NCBI RefSeq assembly: GCF_000188055.2
Contig: NZ_AEUZ02000001.1
Span: forward strand, 124,001 to 188,000
DNA from: Streptococcus urinalis 2285-97
GTDB lineage: Bacteria; Bacillota; Bacilli; Lactobacillales; Streptococcaceae
Length of the DNA stretch: 64,000 nt
Reading direction: 5' to 3'
Positions 45,347 through 55,870 of the stretch are shown here, in pieces. Within the stretch, counting starts at the first letter, position 1. Every line of letters starts with the position of its first letter. A program made the translations under genes and the position numbers. The notes beneath the pieces were generated by a model. That model worked only from the letters and a program-made list of their open reading frames with translations, was not told the DNA's origin and searched no databases.

Positions 45347-46574
45347 AGTGATTTGGTGTAATGGTAATCGTGAGACTTTCTGGTGAGAGAGCATATGAAA
45401 ACCCTGTATAGTTTGACCAGTAGTTCATTAAGGCTTGATGATAAATCTCTGTGTTGCTTTCTAAGTCATCGACGATTGCTTGATAATGATTCTTATTGTC
45501 AAATTGTAAGTCAATAGTTTCATTTCCGGCTTTAGCTTGATTAGAAAGGTATTGACAGATGACATCACTTGAATTGCTTGTAAAATAATAGCCATTTTGG
45601 ACAGAATCTAATAATGAATCATCATTGTAGGATGGTAATTTCCGTAAATTATCAGAAGTTGCTGATTGACTTGCATCAATTTTCAAGTCAGCTTTGTGAG
45701 ATTGGTTGAAAATTGATTCAGGTAAAGCAAAAAAATGATAATTGGTGACATTCTTGGCTTGATTGTTGATTGCTCCTTCAAAAATAGGATCACCCCAAGT
45801 TGTGTCAACAGAGTAATAGTGCTGATTAATCTTGACAAGATTCCAAGCATGAGGAATCTTTTGACTAGAAGAAGTAAGAGCATCTCCTGTTATATAGATT
45901 GTTTCCAATCCAGCTTTGTGAGCAAGGAATTGAAACGTATGAGCATAACCATTACAAACAGAAAGGTGTTTTAGGAGAACGCTTCTAATATCTTGTTCAG
46001 TCTTAATAGAAGATAGATCACCTTCTTGATAATCCTCTAAGACTGACTTGTCATAGTCTGTATGGTCAATAATATAACGATATAAGTATTTTGCTTTTGA
46101 GAGGTCATCTGTTTTTGGCATATCACTGATAATTTGATTTGCAATTTGGTCTAATTGCTCTTTGGTTTTCTGAGCATCTTTTGGAACATTAAATGTGATA
46201 GTTGCACTATCTTCGCTACTTTCTATTTGATAATTAGTTGAAGTCATCCAAAAGATATCAGAATTATCCATGATAAAAGCCCTAATTGTCTTCTTAAGAC
46301 TATCTTGATTATCTGAATTTAGCGAAATTGTCCCTTCAAATTGATTTGCAGCTCTTCTGATGAGCAAGTAATTTTCCTTTTGGCTTTTGTTGAGCTGTTG
46401 ATAGTAATAGTTTGATTTAACTTCTTGTCTTAATTTGTCTTTTTGTGTTTGTGTCAGATTAATCGTGTTGCTTGTGGATAAATGACTAATATTATTTGTA
46501 ATTGGTAATTGTTGACAGGCTGTTAGGGTCAATAAAGCAATTAGTGACAAACCTAAAAATGGTAATTTTTTCAT
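45345..46574 (-). CDS. lipoprotein with transglutaminase-like domain
   Basis: 409 residues from the ATG at 46574. Lipoprotein signal MKKLPFLGLSLIALLTLTAC, with Cys as lipidation site. After a helical region the transglutaminase-like domain shows Cys in SVCNGYAHTFQFLAHKAG, His in HAWNLVKINQHYY and Asp in SVDTTWGDP. A C-terminal beta domain follows. It would act at the outer membrane face as a peptidase or cross-linking enzyme. It is an intact relative of the broken transglutaminase-like gene at 20623. Confidence 0.85.
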   Translation of the reverse strand: MKKLPFLGLSLIALLTLTACQQLPITNNISHLSTSNTINLTQTQKDKLRQEVKSNYYYQQLNKSQKENYLLIRRAANQFEGTISLNSDNQDSLKKTIRAFIMDNSDIFWMTSTNYQIESSEDSATITFNVPKDAQKTKEQLDQIANQIISDMPKTDDLSKAKYLYRYIIDHTDYDKSVLEDYQEGDLSSIKTEQDIRSVLLKHLSVCNGYAHTFQFLAHKAGLETIYITGDALTSSSQKIPHAWNLVKINQHYYSVDTTWGDPIFEGAINNQAKNVTNYHFFALPESIFNQSHKADLKIDASQSATSDNLRKLPSYNDDSLLDSVQNGYYFTSNSSDVICQYLSNQAKAGNETIDLQFDNKNHYQAIVDDLESNTEIYHQALMNYWSNYTGFSYALSPESLTITITPNH

Positions 46575-46745
46575 GTTATTCTCATTTCCCCAAGGTGTTT
46601 TATCACAAGTATAACATAAATTAAAAGCAATGTAGGAAAGAGATAGGAGGTTTTGAAAGTGTAAAAATAACGTCAAAATCATTGAAAAATAAGTCACAAA
46701 GAGGTATCATAGTACATGAAACCGAATTTAAAAGGGAGTTTAAAA

Positions 46746-48095
46746 ATGACACATATTCAATTTGATTATTCAAAATTATTAGGCCAATTTGTTAATGAAA
46801 ATGAAATCGATTTCATGCAAGATCAAGTAACTCAAGCGGATACCATTTTACGACAAGGTACTGGTCCAGGTTCTGATTTCTTGGGTTGGTTAGATTTACC
46901 AGAAAACTATGATAAAGCTGAATTTGATCGCATTCTTAAAGCAGCAGAAAAAATTAAAGCTGACAGTGAAGTCTTGGTAGTTATTGGTATTGGTGGTTCA
47001 TATCTTGGAGCAAAAGCAGCAATTGATTTCTTAAACAATCATTTTGCTAACTTACAAACAGCTGAATACCGTAAAGCACCGCAAATTCTTTATGCTGGAA
47101 ATTCAATTTCTTCAACTTACCTAGCAGACTTAGTTGAATACGTCCAAGATAAAGATTTTTCTGTAAACGTTATTTCAAAATCAGGAACAACGACTGAACC
47201 TGCTATTGCCTTCCGTGTTTTCAAAGAACTTCTAGTTGAAAAATATGGTCAAGAAGAAGCTAACAAACGTATCTATGCAACAACTGACAAAGTAAAAGGT
47301 GCAGTTAAAGTTGAAGCAGATGCTAATAATTGGGATACATTTGTTGTTCCAGATAATGTTGGTGGTCGTTTCTCTGTATTGACTGCTGTTGGACTATTAC
47401 CAATTGCGGCATCTGGTGCAGATATTAAGGCACTTATGGAAGGTGCTAATGCAGCTCGTAACGAATTAACATCTGATAAGATTTCTGAAAATATTGCCTA
47501 TCAATATGCTGCTGTGAGAAATGTCTTATATCGTAAAGGCTATATTACTGAAATCTTAGCTAATTACGAACCATCACTACAATACTTTGGTGAATGGTGG
47601 AAACAATTAGCTGGAGAATCTGAAGGTAAAGACCAAAAAGGGATTTACCCAACATCAGCAAACTTCTCTACTGACCTACATTCACTTGGTCAATTTATCC
47701 AAGAAGGTTACCGTAACATTTTCGAAACGGTTATCCGTGTCGACAAACCTCGTCGTAATATCACAATCCCAGAACTAGCTGAAGATCTTGATGGCTTAGG
47801 TTACCTACAAGGAAAAGATGTTGATTTTGTTAACAAAAAAGCAACTGATGGCGTTCTTTTAGCTCATACTGATGGTGGTGTTCCTAACATGTTTGTGACA
47901 CTTCCACAACAAGATGCCTTTACACTTGGTTATACTATTTACTTCTTTGAATTAGCCATTGCACTTTCTGGTTATTTAAATGCTGTAAATCCATTTAACC
48001 AACCAGGTGTAGAAGCTTACAAGAAAAATATGTTTGCACTTCTTGGAAAACCAGGATTTGAAGACTTGTCAGCAGAATTAAACGCACGTTTGTAA
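46746..48095 (+). CDS. pgi: glucose-6-phosphate isomerase
   Basis: 449 residues from ATG 46746, chosen for the AAAGGGAG before it. Family motifs: [42 protein letters not shown] and the C-terminal [13 protein letters not shown] [17 protein letters not shown]. It interconverts glucose-6-P and fructose-6-P in glycolysis. Confidence 0.98.
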   Translation: MTHIQFDYSKLLGQFVNENEIDFMQDQVTQADTILRQGTGPGSDFLGWLDLPENYDKAEFDRILKAAEKIKADSEVLVVIGIGGSYLGAKAAIDFLNNHFANLQTAEYRKAPQILYAGNSISSTYLADLVEYVQDKDFSVNVISKSGTTTEPAIAFRVFKELLVEKYGQEEANKRIYATTDKVKGAVKVEADANNWDTFVVPDNVGGRFSVLTAVGLLPIAASGADIKALMEGANAARNELTSDKISENIAYQYAAVRNVLYRKGYITEILANYEPSLQYFGEWWKQLAGESEGKDQKGIYPTSANFSTDLHSLGQFIQEGYRNIFETVIRVDKPRRNITIPELAEDLDGLGYLQGKDVDFVNKKATDGVLLAHTDGGVPNMFVTLPQQDAFTLGYTIYFFELAIALSGYLNAVNPFNQPGVEAYKKNMFALLGKPGFEDLSAELNARL

Positions 48096-48100
48096 TATAA

Positions 48101-48129
48101 AAAAAGAACCTTGAAGAGGTTCTTTTTTT
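48101..48129. terminator. bidirectional terminator after pgi
   Basis: AAAAAGAACCTT / AGGTTCTTTTT stem, shared with the convergent DUF4352-like gene. Confidence 0.9.
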
Positions 48130-48754
48130 ATTTGTTAATATTTATTAATTCTGTTTGAGTTCCCCAAGCACCAGTTTGAACTTGTAGTTGTAAATCAGAG
48201 TTTTCAACAACATCTTGATTCACATCAAAAACAACATTTCCTGTAATATTATTGCCAGGATTAACTTCACTTAAAAAGAATTTAGCATCTTCATTTGCAT
48301 AAGCTCCTGCAGAAGAATCAGATGAATACTCAGTTTCTCCTTTTATTAATTTGAAAAAATTGGAATCAACGGTAACTGCTTTTTTTCCATTATTTTTAAC
48401 AGTTACATTCAGTATTAAATAAACACCTGATGCATCTTTTCCATATTCACCACCAACATTTGAAGCAGTAGACTTAGAATTAACAACATATTCTAAATCG
48501 CCAACTTTAACATTTTGTCCAACTGAATACACTGTTTTTTTATTACTTTCAGATGAAGTCTTAGTTGAACTTGAACTACTTGAGGATTGACTATCAGCAT
48601 TTGATGTTTTCTTATTCGTTGATGTACTACTTCCCATATTAGCGAAAACTGAAATTAAAATTATAGCTACTAAAAGAATGAACCATATACGTTTATAAAA
48701 TGGTTTCTTTTGAACATAAACATTTCCATTCTCATCTTTAATTTTCTTTGCCAC
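48128..48754 (-). CDS. membrane-anchored DUF4352 (telokin-like) protein
   Basis: 208 residues: a short cytosolic tail, one membrane helix (about 24-43), a Ser/Thr/Lys-rich linker and an extracellular Ig-like domain with VGDLEYVVNS, YLILNVTVKNNGKKAV, FFKLIKGETEYSSD and GNVVFDV. This matches the DUF4352 family of surface beta-sandwiches. Function unknown; such domains occur in lipoproteins linked to stress or adhesion. Monocistronic, divergent from dapH. Confidence 0.82.
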   Translation of the reverse strand: MAKKIKDENGNVYVQKKPFYKRIWFILLVAIILISVFANMGSSTSTNKKTSNADSQSSSSSSSTKTSSESNKKTVYSVGQNVKVGDLEYVVNSKSTASNVGGEYGKDASGVYLILNVTVKNNGKKAVTVDSNFFKLIKGETEYSSDSSAGAYANEDAKFFLSEVNPGNNITGNVVFDVNQDVVENSDLQLQVQTGAWGTQTELININK

Positions 48755-48953
48755 AATGTTTCTTCTAAAATATTAAAATTTTTCTAAAATTATTATATAG
48801 TTAGTTTCATTTTTTGTCAACCGCTTTCATAAATTAAATTTATTAATATATTTAACAAAAAGCACTAGTATAAAGGACATTTTTATTTGTGAAATTATCA
48901 AATTTTCTGAAAATTTGATATAATAAGAAAAATACAAGGAAGTAGGTATTGAG

Positions 48954-49652
48954 ATGACATCAGAAAAAATGACAGCACAAGAAATTATTGCCTTTATTGG
49001 AAATGCAGAGAAAAAAACAAAGGTTAAGGTTACATTTGAAGGTCAGCTAAGTGGACAAGTTCCAGAATCAGTTATTAAACTAGGAAACACATTATTTGGT
49101 GATTGGAAAGATATAGCCCCCTTACTCTCTAAGCTTGTTGAAAATAAAGATTATGTCGTCGAACAAGATGGTCGAAACTCAGCAGTCCCCTTATTAGATA
49201 AGCGTTACATTAATGCTCGTATTGAACCTGGTGCTATTATTCGTGACCAAGTAACGATTGAAGATAATGCTGTCATTATGATGGGAGCAGTAATCAATAT
49301 TGGTGCAGAAATTGGTCGTGGAACCATGATCGATATGGGTGCTATTTTAGGAGGCAGAGCAACTGTTGGTGAAAACAGTCATATTGGTGCTGGCGCTGTT
49401 TTGGCTGGTGTTATTGAGCCTGCTTCAGCAGAGCCTGTCAGAATCGGTAATAATGTTTTAGTTGGTGCTAATGCGGTGGTGATTGAGGGTGTTCAAGTTG
49501 GAAACGGTGCTGTTGTTGCAGCTGGTGCCATTGTAACGCAAGATGTCCCAGAAAATGTCGTTGTTGCCGGTGTACCAGCTAGAATTATCAAAAAGATTGA
49601 TAGCCAAACACAACAAAAGACAGCCTTAGAGGAAGCACTACGTCACTTATAA
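48954..49652 (+). CDS. dapH: tetrahydrodipicolinate N-acetyltransferase
   Basis: A 232-residue left-handed beta-helix transferase with hexapeptide repeats ([52 protein letters not shown]). It acetylates tetrahydrodipicolinate in the acetyl branch of the diaminopimelate/lysine pathway. 23 nt before the deacetylase gene. TATAAT upstream at about 48919 and AGGAAG before the ATG. Confidence 0.95.
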   Translation: MTSEKMTAQEIIAFIGNAEKKTKVKVTFEGQLSGQVPESVIKLGNTLFGDWKDIAPLLSKLVENKDYVVEQDGRNSAVPLLDKRYINARIEPGAIIRDQVTIEDNAVIMMGAVINIGAEIGRGTMIDMGAILGGRATVGENSHIGAGAVLAGVIEPASAEPVRIGNNVLVGANAVVIEGVQVGNGAVVAAGAIVTQDVPENVVVAGVPARIIKKIDSQTQQKTALEEALRHL

Positions 49653-49675
49653 GTAAGATAGAAAAGGGAAATGAG

Positions 49676-50809
49676 ATGCCAATAGATTTTACCCAAATTA
49701 GAAGAGATTTACATCAGATACCAGAAATCGGATTTGAAGAGTTTGAAACACAGGCATATCTCTTAAAAACCTTAGACAGTATTTGTCGTGGAAAAGCATT
49801 TATTGAACGCAAAACATGGAAAACAGGCATTCTAGTATTTATTAAAGGTAGTCAACCTAGTAAAACTATTGGTTGGCGTACAGATATAGATGGTTTGCCA
49901 GTGGTGGAAGAGACTGGATTAGCTTTTGAAAGTCAACATGAAGGAAAAATGCACGCTTGTGGGCATGATATTCATATGACAGTTGCTTTAGGACTTGTTG
50001 AAGCTTGTAGTAACGTTCAGCCTAAAGATAATCTACTCTTTTTATTTCAACCTGCGGAAGAAAATCTAGCTGGTGGGATGGAGATGTTTAAGGCTGGAGT
50101 ATTAGAAGAATGGAAACCAGACGAATTTTATGGTTTACATGTACGACCAGATTTAAAAGTGGGAGATATCGCAACAAACACAAGTACTTTATTTGCAGGT
50201 ACTTGCGAAGTACTTGTTACCATAACTGGTAAAGGTGGTCATGCAGCATTTCCTCATAATGCTAATGATGCTCTAGTCGCAGCAGCCTACTTTATTACTC
50301 AAGTACAGACCATAATAAGCCGCAATGTAGACCCTATTCAAGGTGGTGTTGTTACCTTTGGTTCTTTACATGCGGGAACGACAAATAATGTGATAGCAGA
50401 ATCAGCAATCTGTCATGGAACTATTAGATCATTGACCCAAGACATGAACCTTCATATTCAAAAACGTTTGAAGGCAATCGGCGAAGGAATTGCAGCATCC
50501 TTTGGTGTAAATGTCGTCGTTGAATTAAAACAAGGTGGCTACCTACCAGTTGAAAATGACCCCAAATTAGTTCAAGAGTTAATGATTTTCTTTAAAGATA
50601 GACCAGCTGTAAATCTAATTGATTGCGAACCTGCAATGATAGGTGAAGATTTTGGTTATCTGTTGCACCAGATACCAGGTGTCATGTTTTGGTTAGGAGT
50701 AGACAGTCCTTATCCACTACACCATAGCAAAATGACACCTGATGAGGATGCTATTTCTTTTGCCATCACAGAAATTGCAGCATTCTTAAACACTAAGGTT
50801 ACCATATAA
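49676..50809 (+). CDS. dapL: N-acetyl-diaminopimelate deacetylase
   Basis: A 377-residue M20-family amidohydrolase. Metal-site motifs: [18 protein letters not shown] with the catalytic Glu, GLHVRPD, and a C-terminal HHSKMTPDE. It removes acetate from N-acetyl-LL-diaminopimelate, the second enzyme of a two-gene lysine/cell-wall unit with dapH. The symbol dapL is also used for an unrelated aminotransferase; here it means the deacetylase (B. subtilis ykuR type). Confidence 0.93.
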   Translation: MPIDFTQIRRDLHQIPEIGFEEFETQAYLLKTLDSICRGKAFIERKTWKTGILVFIKGSQPSKTIGWRTDIDGLPVVEETGLAFESQHEGKMHACGHDIHMTVALGLVEACSNVQPKDNLLFLFQPAEENLAGGMEMFKAGVLEEWKPDEFYGLHVRPDLKVGDIATNTSTLFAGTCEVLVTITGKGGHAAFPHNANDALVAAAYFITQVQTIISRNVDPIQGGVVTFGSLHAGTTNNVIAESAICHGTIRSLTQDMNLHIQKRLKAIGEGIAASFGVNVVVELKQGGYLPVENDPKLVQELMIFFKDRPAVNLIDCEPAMIGEDFGYLLHQIPGVMFWLGVDSPYPLHHSKMTPDEDAISFAITEIAAFLNTKVTI

Positions 50810-50846
50810 AAATAACTAGCACATTTTTGTGCTAGTTATTTTTTGT
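50808..50846 (+). terminator. terminator after the deacetylase
   Basis: AAATAACTAGCAC / GTGCTAGTTATTT stem with T run. Confidence 0.93.
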
Positions 50847-50858
50847 AACAAAAAGGGA

Positions 50859-50953
50859 GGGCACCTACAAAGTAGATGCCCAGGAGATTTATGAAAAAGG
50901 AAAATAATTAGGAAAGGTTATTTTCCTTACGGTTTTGGGATAAACCGTCATTT
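50859..50953. other. three-hairpin structured element between convergent genes
   Basis: Three successive inverted repeats: GGGCA-c-CTAC / GTAG-a-TGCCC (50859-50881); AAGGAAAATAA / TTATTTTCCTT (50897-50928); ACGGTTT / AAACCGT (50929-50948) followed by CATTTTT. Covers most of the gap between the dapL terminator and the MATE gene. A seven-codon frame (ATG at 50891 behind AGGAG) lies inside. Could be a small RNA with its own terminator or a small repeat element; not identified. Confidence 0.5.
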
Positions 50954-51005
50954 TTAGGATACATGAAGTATACCACAGAAAAATAAAATTGTCTAAAAAT
51001 AAGTA

Positions 51006-52349
51006 TTATTTTAATAAATTATTTTTTGTATTTAGTTTTTTGATCAAAATAGTTGTGCTTGGAACCAAAACAAGTATACTTCCAATCCATGCTGCTGGAT
51101 TGGCTGCAGCAACACCATCAAATCCAAAATAGATTAAACCAATAACAGCCACTAAAGCTCTCATAACTAATTCCATAATACCTGCCAAGGTTGGCACAAA
51201 GCCATGTCCTAACCCTTGTACAAAACTTCTTAGTATAAATAATATGGCTAGTATCCAGTAACAAGAACCATTAATAATATAGTATCTTAAGGCTAATGCA
51301 AAAACTTGAGTACTACCACTAGTTAAGAAAAGCCCTGAGAAGAATTGATTGAAGCTAATGAGCAAAATAGCAAAAACAATAGACCATAAAATGGTAATGG
51401 TAAGTGTTTTTCTGAGACCAGATAAAATTCGATCATATTTTTTGGCACCATAGTTTTGAGCAGTATATGTAGAAATTGCAAGTCCAAGATTAAGCATTGG
51501 TAACATTGCTAGTTGATCTGTTTTGCTAGCTATCGCTTGGGCAGCAATAGCATTTGTTCCTAAATGATTTAAAGTCACTTGTAAAATAATAGCTCCAATT
51601 GCGATGATGCTGGCTTGAAAAGCCATTGGAAAGCCAAGTCTTGCGTGATTTTTTAGATTTTCATGATCTAGTTTTAAATCCTTTTTGGAAAGTTTAAAAT
51701 AGGGAATGTGATAATTGATATAAATCATAAGATAAATGACAGAAAAGGCTTGCGCAATGACAGTAGCAAACCCTGCTCCAAAGACTCCTAGATGAAAGTG
51801 GAGTATAAAGATAAAGTCAAGTACAATATTAATAAGGCAAGCAATAATTAAAGCTATTAATGGTGTTTTTGAATTGCCTAATGCCCTAATAGCACTAGAA
51901 AAAAAGTTAAATAAAATGGTGAAAATCATACCACCAAATATAGCTGAAAGAAAAGAATAAGATGATGAAATTAAATGCTTTGGTGTTTGCATGATTTCAA
52001 GAAGTGGTCTTAAAAAGGTAAGAGCCAAAATGGTTAAAACTAAAGCAGTTACCATAGCATAAAAAAGACCATGGACAAAACTTTTTTTAATATCTTCAGG
52101 GTCATTAGCTCCAAACTTATGAGAGGTTATGATTGTCAGTCCAGAAGTTAACCCTTCAGCAAACCCTAGGATCAAAAAAGTAATACTACCTGTCGCCCCT
52201 ACACTAGCAAATGCATTTTTTCCTAGTGTATGACCAACAATAATGCTATCTGCAAAATTGTAAGTTAACTGAAAAAAACTACCAATTAATAAAGGAATGG
52301 TAAACCATAAGATAACTTTTAGAGGATTTCCTTTTGTTAAATCATGCAT
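51006..52349 (-). CDS. MATE-family efflux transporter
   Basis: A 447-residue protein with about twelve membrane helices. The start MHDLTKGNPLKVILWFTIPLL is typical of the NorM/DinF-like MATE group, with further GFAEGLTSGLTIITSHKFGA and ALGNSKTPLIALI. I use the ATG at 52349 because the upstream GTG lies within the Shine-Dalgarno GAGGTG. Likely a cation-coupled exporter; substrate unknown. Confidence 0.9.
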   Translation of the reverse strand: MHDLTKGNPLKVILWFTIPLLIGSFFQLTYNFADSIIVGHTLGKNAFASVGATGSITFLILGFAEGLTSGLTIITSHKFGANDPEDIKKSFVHGLFYAMVTALVLTILALTFLRPLLEIMQTPKHLISSSYSFLSAIFGGMIFTILFNFFSSAIRALGNSKTPLIALIIACLINIVLDFIFILHFHLGVFGAGFATVIAQAFSVIYLMIYINYHIPYFKLSKKDLKLDHENLKNHARLGFPMAFQASIIAIGAIILQVTLNHLGTNAIAAQAIASKTDQLAMLPMLNLGLAISTYTAQNYGAKKYDRILSGLRKTLTITILWSIVFAILLISFNQFFSGLFLTSGSTQVFALALRYYIINGSCYWILAILFILRSFVQGLGHGFVPTLAGIMELVMRALVAVIGLIYFGFDGVAAANPAAWIGSILVLVPSTTILIKKLNTKNNLLK

Positions 52350-52450
52350 TTTAATCACCTCTCAATTTTAAAAATATCACTAGTTTCTATTTTATTATGA
52401 CTTGAAAATTAATGCAATAGCGCTTTCTATTTAATAATTAGAAAAATTCA

Positions 52451-52459
52451 TGATATGAT
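52451..52459 (+). promoter_or_regulatory. extended -10 placed 6 nt before fthC ATG (probable leaderless mRNA)
   Basis: TGATATGAT (TGn plus TATGAT) ends at 52459 and ATG is at 52466; no clear Shine-Dalgarno. Confidence 0.5.
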
Positions 52460-52465
52460 AGGTTT

Positions 52466-52996
52466 ATGGAAAAAAGAGAACAAAGACAAAACATATTAAA
52501 GGCTTTAAAAGAGCATGACAAGACTCGAAAAAAAGCTAAAGATCATGCTTTTATTAGCGCATTAATCAAAACAGACAAATACCAAAATGCTCGTACGATA
52601 GCTAGTTTTCTAGCCTTTGACTTTGAGTTTAATACAGATTTATTAATAAAACAGGCTTCAAAGGATGGCAAAATTATCTTAATTCCTAAAACGTATGCTA
52701 ATAGAGATATGGTTTTTGTTCCATATCATCCAGATAAACTGAAAAAAACAAATTTTGGTTTGATGGAACCAACTAATATTGAAGAGGCATATGATAAAAA
52801 AGATATTGATTTGATTCATGTTCCAGGAGTTTGTTTCAATCAAAATGGCTATAGGATTGGTCATGGTGCTGGTTATTATGATCGCTTTTTATCTGATTAT
52901 CAAGGTAACACTATTAGTACCGTTTACGATTGCCAAATGGTTGATTTCACACCAGAAAGTCATGATATTGCTGTTGAGGAGTTAATCATTCAATGA
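52466..52996 (+). CDS. fthC: 5-formyltetrahydrofolate cyclo-ligase
   Basis: A 176-residue protein of the MTHFS family: LIPKTYANRDMVFVPYH, LIHVPGVCFNQNGYRIGHGAGYYDRFL as the nucleotide/folate signature, and a basic N-terminus. It converts 5-formyl-THF to 5,10-methenyl-THF with ATP. The end overlaps the rhomboid gene start by 4 nt; this pairing is common in streptococci. Confidence 0.92.
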   Translation: MEKREQRQNILKALKEHDKTRKKAKDHAFISALIKTDKYQNARTIASFLAFDFEFNTDLLIKQASKDGKIILIPKTYANRDMVFVPYHPDKLKKTNFGLMEPTNIEEAYDKKDIDLIHVPGVCFNQNGYRIGHGAGYYDRFLSDYQGNTISTVYDCQMVDFTPESHDIAVEELIIQ

Positions 52997-53661
52997 AATC
53001 TTTTTTTAAACACTATCCAGCAACAACATTTTTATTAACCATTACAATTTTAGTATTTGTAGGAATGCAAACTGCTTATCCTGGTCAAGCCACATCTCCC
53101 CAAGCAATTTTAACCTTTGGAGGGATGTATGGACATTATCTGGCTTATGACCATACACACATTTGGAGACTGGTAACCCCCATTTTTGTTCATATTGGGC
53201 TTGGCCATTTCTTTTTAAATATTTTGGCCTTGTATTTTGTTGGACAGATGGCTGAAGGTATTTGGGGCTCACCTTACTTTTTACTACTTTATATTTTAGC
53301 TGGTATCAGTGGGAATGTTTTTACATTACTATTTACTCCAGACGTAATTGCAGCTGGTGCTTCTACTTCTTTATTTGGTCTTTTTGCAGCGATTATGATG
53401 GTAGCAGTATTTAGTCCTGATGCTTCTTTAAAGGGTTTGGGTAGAGATTACTTTATGCTAATATTAATTAATTTAGTCATGAATATCTTTATGCCAAATG
53501 TTAGTATCGCTGGACATATTGGTGGCCTTGTTGGCGGTATTTTAGTAGCTATCTTTTTACCTGCAAGAATCCCGTTAAATCATCAAAAATGGTTTTACCG
53601 TTTGAGTGCATTATGTCTTTATATAGCTTTAATGATTGGAATGCTTTCAATTTCCCTATAA
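52993..53661 (+). CDS. rhomboid-family intramembrane serine protease
   Basis: A 222-residue protein with about six membrane helices. The catalytic Ser124 lies in GASTSLFG and His176 in AGHIGGLVGG, forming the Ser-His dyad; HIGLGHFFLN holds the conserved His/Asn of the oxyanion side. It cleaves substrates within the membrane; targets unknown. It overlaps fthC by 4 nt. Confidence 0.93.
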   Translation: MKSFFKHYPATTFLLTITILVFVGMQTAYPGQATSPQAILTFGGMYGHYLAYDHTHIWRLVTPIFVHIGLGHFFLNILALYFVGQMAEGIWGSPYFLLLYILAGISGNVFTLLFTPDVIAAGASTSLFGLFAAIMMVAVFSPDASLKGLGRDYFMLILINLVMNIFMPNVSIAGHIGGLVGGILVAIFLPARIPLNHQKWFYRLSALCLYIALMIGMLSISL

Positions 53662-53690
53662 AAAAACAGTAGCTTATTGCTACTGTTTTT
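53661..53690. terminator. bidirectional terminator
   Basis: AAAAACAGTAGC / GCTACTGTTTTT stem between the convergent rhomboid and galU genes. Confidence 0.92.
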
Positions 53691-53693
53691 ATT

Positions 53694-54587
53694 TTATTTC
53701 TTTGAAAGTTCTTGGCCTAGCTCAATGATATATTTGGTTAAATCATCTTTGACCTGTGGGTGTTGAAGAGCATAGTCAATAGATGTTTTCATAAACCCAA
53801 ATTTATCACCAACATCATAACGATTACCAGTAAATTGATGTGCAAAGACACGCTGCGTTTTATTTAAAGTGTCAATGGCATCAGTAAGTTGAACTTCGTT
53901 ACCGGCACCAGGTTCTTGAGTTTCTAAAATACTAAATATTTCGGGAGTTAGAAGATAACGACCAATGATAGCTAAATTGCTTGGGGCCTCTTCTGGAGAA
54001 GGTTTTTCAACAAATTTGCTGACGCTATAGCGTCCATTAACTCCTTCACCATGAGGAGCAATAACACCATAGGCTGAAACATCCTCATGTGGGACTTCCA
54101 TAACAGCAATAGTGGAAGCATGTGTTTCTTTAAAGTCATTCATTAATTGCTTCGTTAGGGGAACAGCATCAGGATCAGTAATGTCCATTAAATCATCACC
54201 AAGCATTACAACAAAAGGTTCATTCCCAACAAATGCCTTTGCTTGTAGGACCGCATCACCAAGACCTCTTGGATGACTCTGGCGAATGAAGTGAAGATTG
54301 ATAGCTGTAGTGTCATTAACAAGTTTTAATAGGTCTGTTTTACCTTTTTGTTCAAGATTGTACTCTAATTCAAAATTAGAATCAAAATGATCTTCTATTG
54401 ATCTTTTTGATTTACCTGTAACAATCAAAATATCTTCAATTCCTGACTTTAAAGCTTCTTCTACGATGAATTGTACTGTAGGTTTATCGACAATTGGCAA
54501 CATTTCCTTTGCTAAAGCTTTTGTTGCAGGAAGAAAACGAGTTCCAAGTCCAGCAGCTGGAATAACAGCTTTTCTCACTTTTTTCAT
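53694..54587 (-). CDS. galU: UTP-glucose-1-phosphate uridylyltransferase
   Basis: 297 residues from ATG 54587, preceded by AAAGGAGA. Nucleotidyltransferase motif [20 protein letters not shown], then [18 protein letters not shown] and [13 protein letters not shown]. It makes UDP-glucose for glycolipid, capsule or hyaluronan precursors (hasC paralogue in relatives). It lies 19 nt after gpsA on the same strand and is probably co-transcribed. Confidence 0.96.
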   Translation of the reverse strand: MKKVRKAVIPAAGLGTRFLPATKALAKEMLPIVDKPTVQFIVEEALKSGIEDILIVTGKSKRSIEDHFDSNFELEYNLEQKGKTDLLKLVNDTTAINLHFIRQSHPRGLGDAVLQAKAFVGNEPFVVMLGDDLMDITDPDAVPLTKQLMNDFKETHASTIAVMEVPHEDVSAYGVIAPHGEGVNGRYSVSKFVEKPSPEEAPSNLAIIGRYLLTPEIFSILETQEPGAGNEVQLTDAIDTLNKTQRVFAHQFTGNRYDVGDKFGFMKTSIDYALQHPQVKDDLTKYIIELGQELSKK

Positions 54588-54606
54588 TGAAATCTCCTTT
54601 TGTTTA

Positions 54607-55623
54607 TTAATGCCATTCATTTTCAGAACGGAATTCATTAAACATCATCCCTAAAATGCTTTCTTTAATATCTGCACCTTCATAGATTGATTTGTAAATA
54701 GCAGTAGTAATAGGCATATACACGTCTAGTTCTTTAGCAATCTCATAGGCAACTTTTGTTGTTGAGATACCTTCAATAACCATTCCCATGTTACGTTCAA
54801 TATCTTCGAGTTTTTCACCACGTCCAAGAGCATCACCTGCTCTCCAGTTTCTTGAGTGAACCGAAGTACCAGTAACAATTAGATCTCCAACTCCTGATAG
54901 CCCACTATATGTTAAAGGATCAGCTCCTAATTTGACACCTAAACGTGTGATTTCAGCCAAACCACGTGTGATGACAGCAGCTTTAGCGTTATCACCATAT
55001 CCGAGACCATGAAGAGCTCCAGCACCCACTGCAATGATATTTTTCAAAGCACCAGCGGTTTCAACACCTATTACATCTTGATTTGTGTATAAACGGAAAT
55101 AGTGATTGCTGAAAAGCTCCTGAACATATTTAGCAGCTTCTAAATCTTTTGATGCTGCGGTAATTAATGTAATGTCACGAACAATGGTTTCTTCTGCATG
55201 ACTTGGACCTGATACAACAACAATCTCACTGCGAAGGTCGGCTGGAATTTCTTCTTCAAGAATAGTAGATAATCTTTCGTGAGTACCTGGTTCAAGACCT
55301 TTAGAGGCATGCATGATAATCGCTTTATGATCTAAGATTTCAGCAACTTGTTTAGCTACTAATCTAGTTACTTTGGTTGGGACAACTAATAAAATAGCGT
55401 CTACATTATTCAAAGCTTCTTTTAAATCTGTTGTTGCTTTGATAGCCGGGTCTAAGACCACATCTTTAAAGTAATGTGTATTGGTATGTTTTGTTTGTAA
55501 TTCTTCAATTTGTTCTGCTAGGTTTCCCCAAAGTGTAACATCATGACCATTATCATTAAGTACTTGGGATAGTGCAGTTCCCCATGAACCAGGGCCTAAG
55601 ACTGCAATTTTTTGACTTTGCAT
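54607..55623 (-). CDS. gpsA: NAD(P)H-dependent glycerol-3-phosphate dehydrogenase
   Basis: 338 residues. Rossmann motif [15 protein letters not shown], then [18 protein letters not shown], and the catalytic-lysine region [13 protein letters not shown] with [16 protein letters not shown]. It makes sn-glycerol-3-P for phospholipids. First gene of gpsA-galU; TATAAT and AAGGAGA are seen upstream on the minus strand. Confidence 0.97.
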   Translation of the reverse strand: MQSQKIAVLGPGSWGTALSQVLNDNGHDVTLWGNLAEQIEELQTKHTNTHYFKDVVLDPAIKATTDLKEALNNVDAILLVVPTKVTRLVAKQVAEILDHKAIIMHASKGLEPGTHERLSTILEEEIPADLRSEIVVVSGPSHAEETIVRDITLITAASKDLEAAKYVQELFSNHYFRLYTNQDVIGVETAGALKNIIAVGAGALHGLGYGDNAKAAVITRGLAEITRLGVKLGADPLTYSGLSGVGDLIVTGTSVHSRNWRAGDALGRGEKLEDIERNMGMVIEGISTTKVAYEIAKELDVYMPITTAIYKSIYEGADIKESILGMMFNEFRSENEWH

Positions 55624-55832
55624 TTTTATCTCCTTAACTATTTATAGTCTATAGGTATAATCAGTTCATTATATCATAAGAAAGCGTTTTTGTCTTAAAT
55701 TGCTTTTTTTCAAAATAACTAAAACCAATCAAAAATAGAATCTGATTAGGGTTCTTGATAAGATTATTTGCTAAAGAACTCATTCAATGACAAAAAAAGA
55801 CAGACAGAAGAGTGTAATCAAATAATAGTCAT

Positions 55833-55870
55833 AAAAACAGATTTGGAAATTGTCCAAATCTGTTTTTTTT
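55833..55870. terminator. bidirectional-looking terminator after the FNT channel gene
   Basis: AAAAACAGATTTGG / CCAAATCTGTTTTT stem with A and T runs on either side. Confidence 0.88.

Noticed and set aside
48541..48640. Ser-rich stretch in the DUF4352 protein as a glycosylated adhesin region
   Set aside because: It is a short linker between membrane helix and domain, common in such anchored proteins, and not a serine-rich repeat adhesin.
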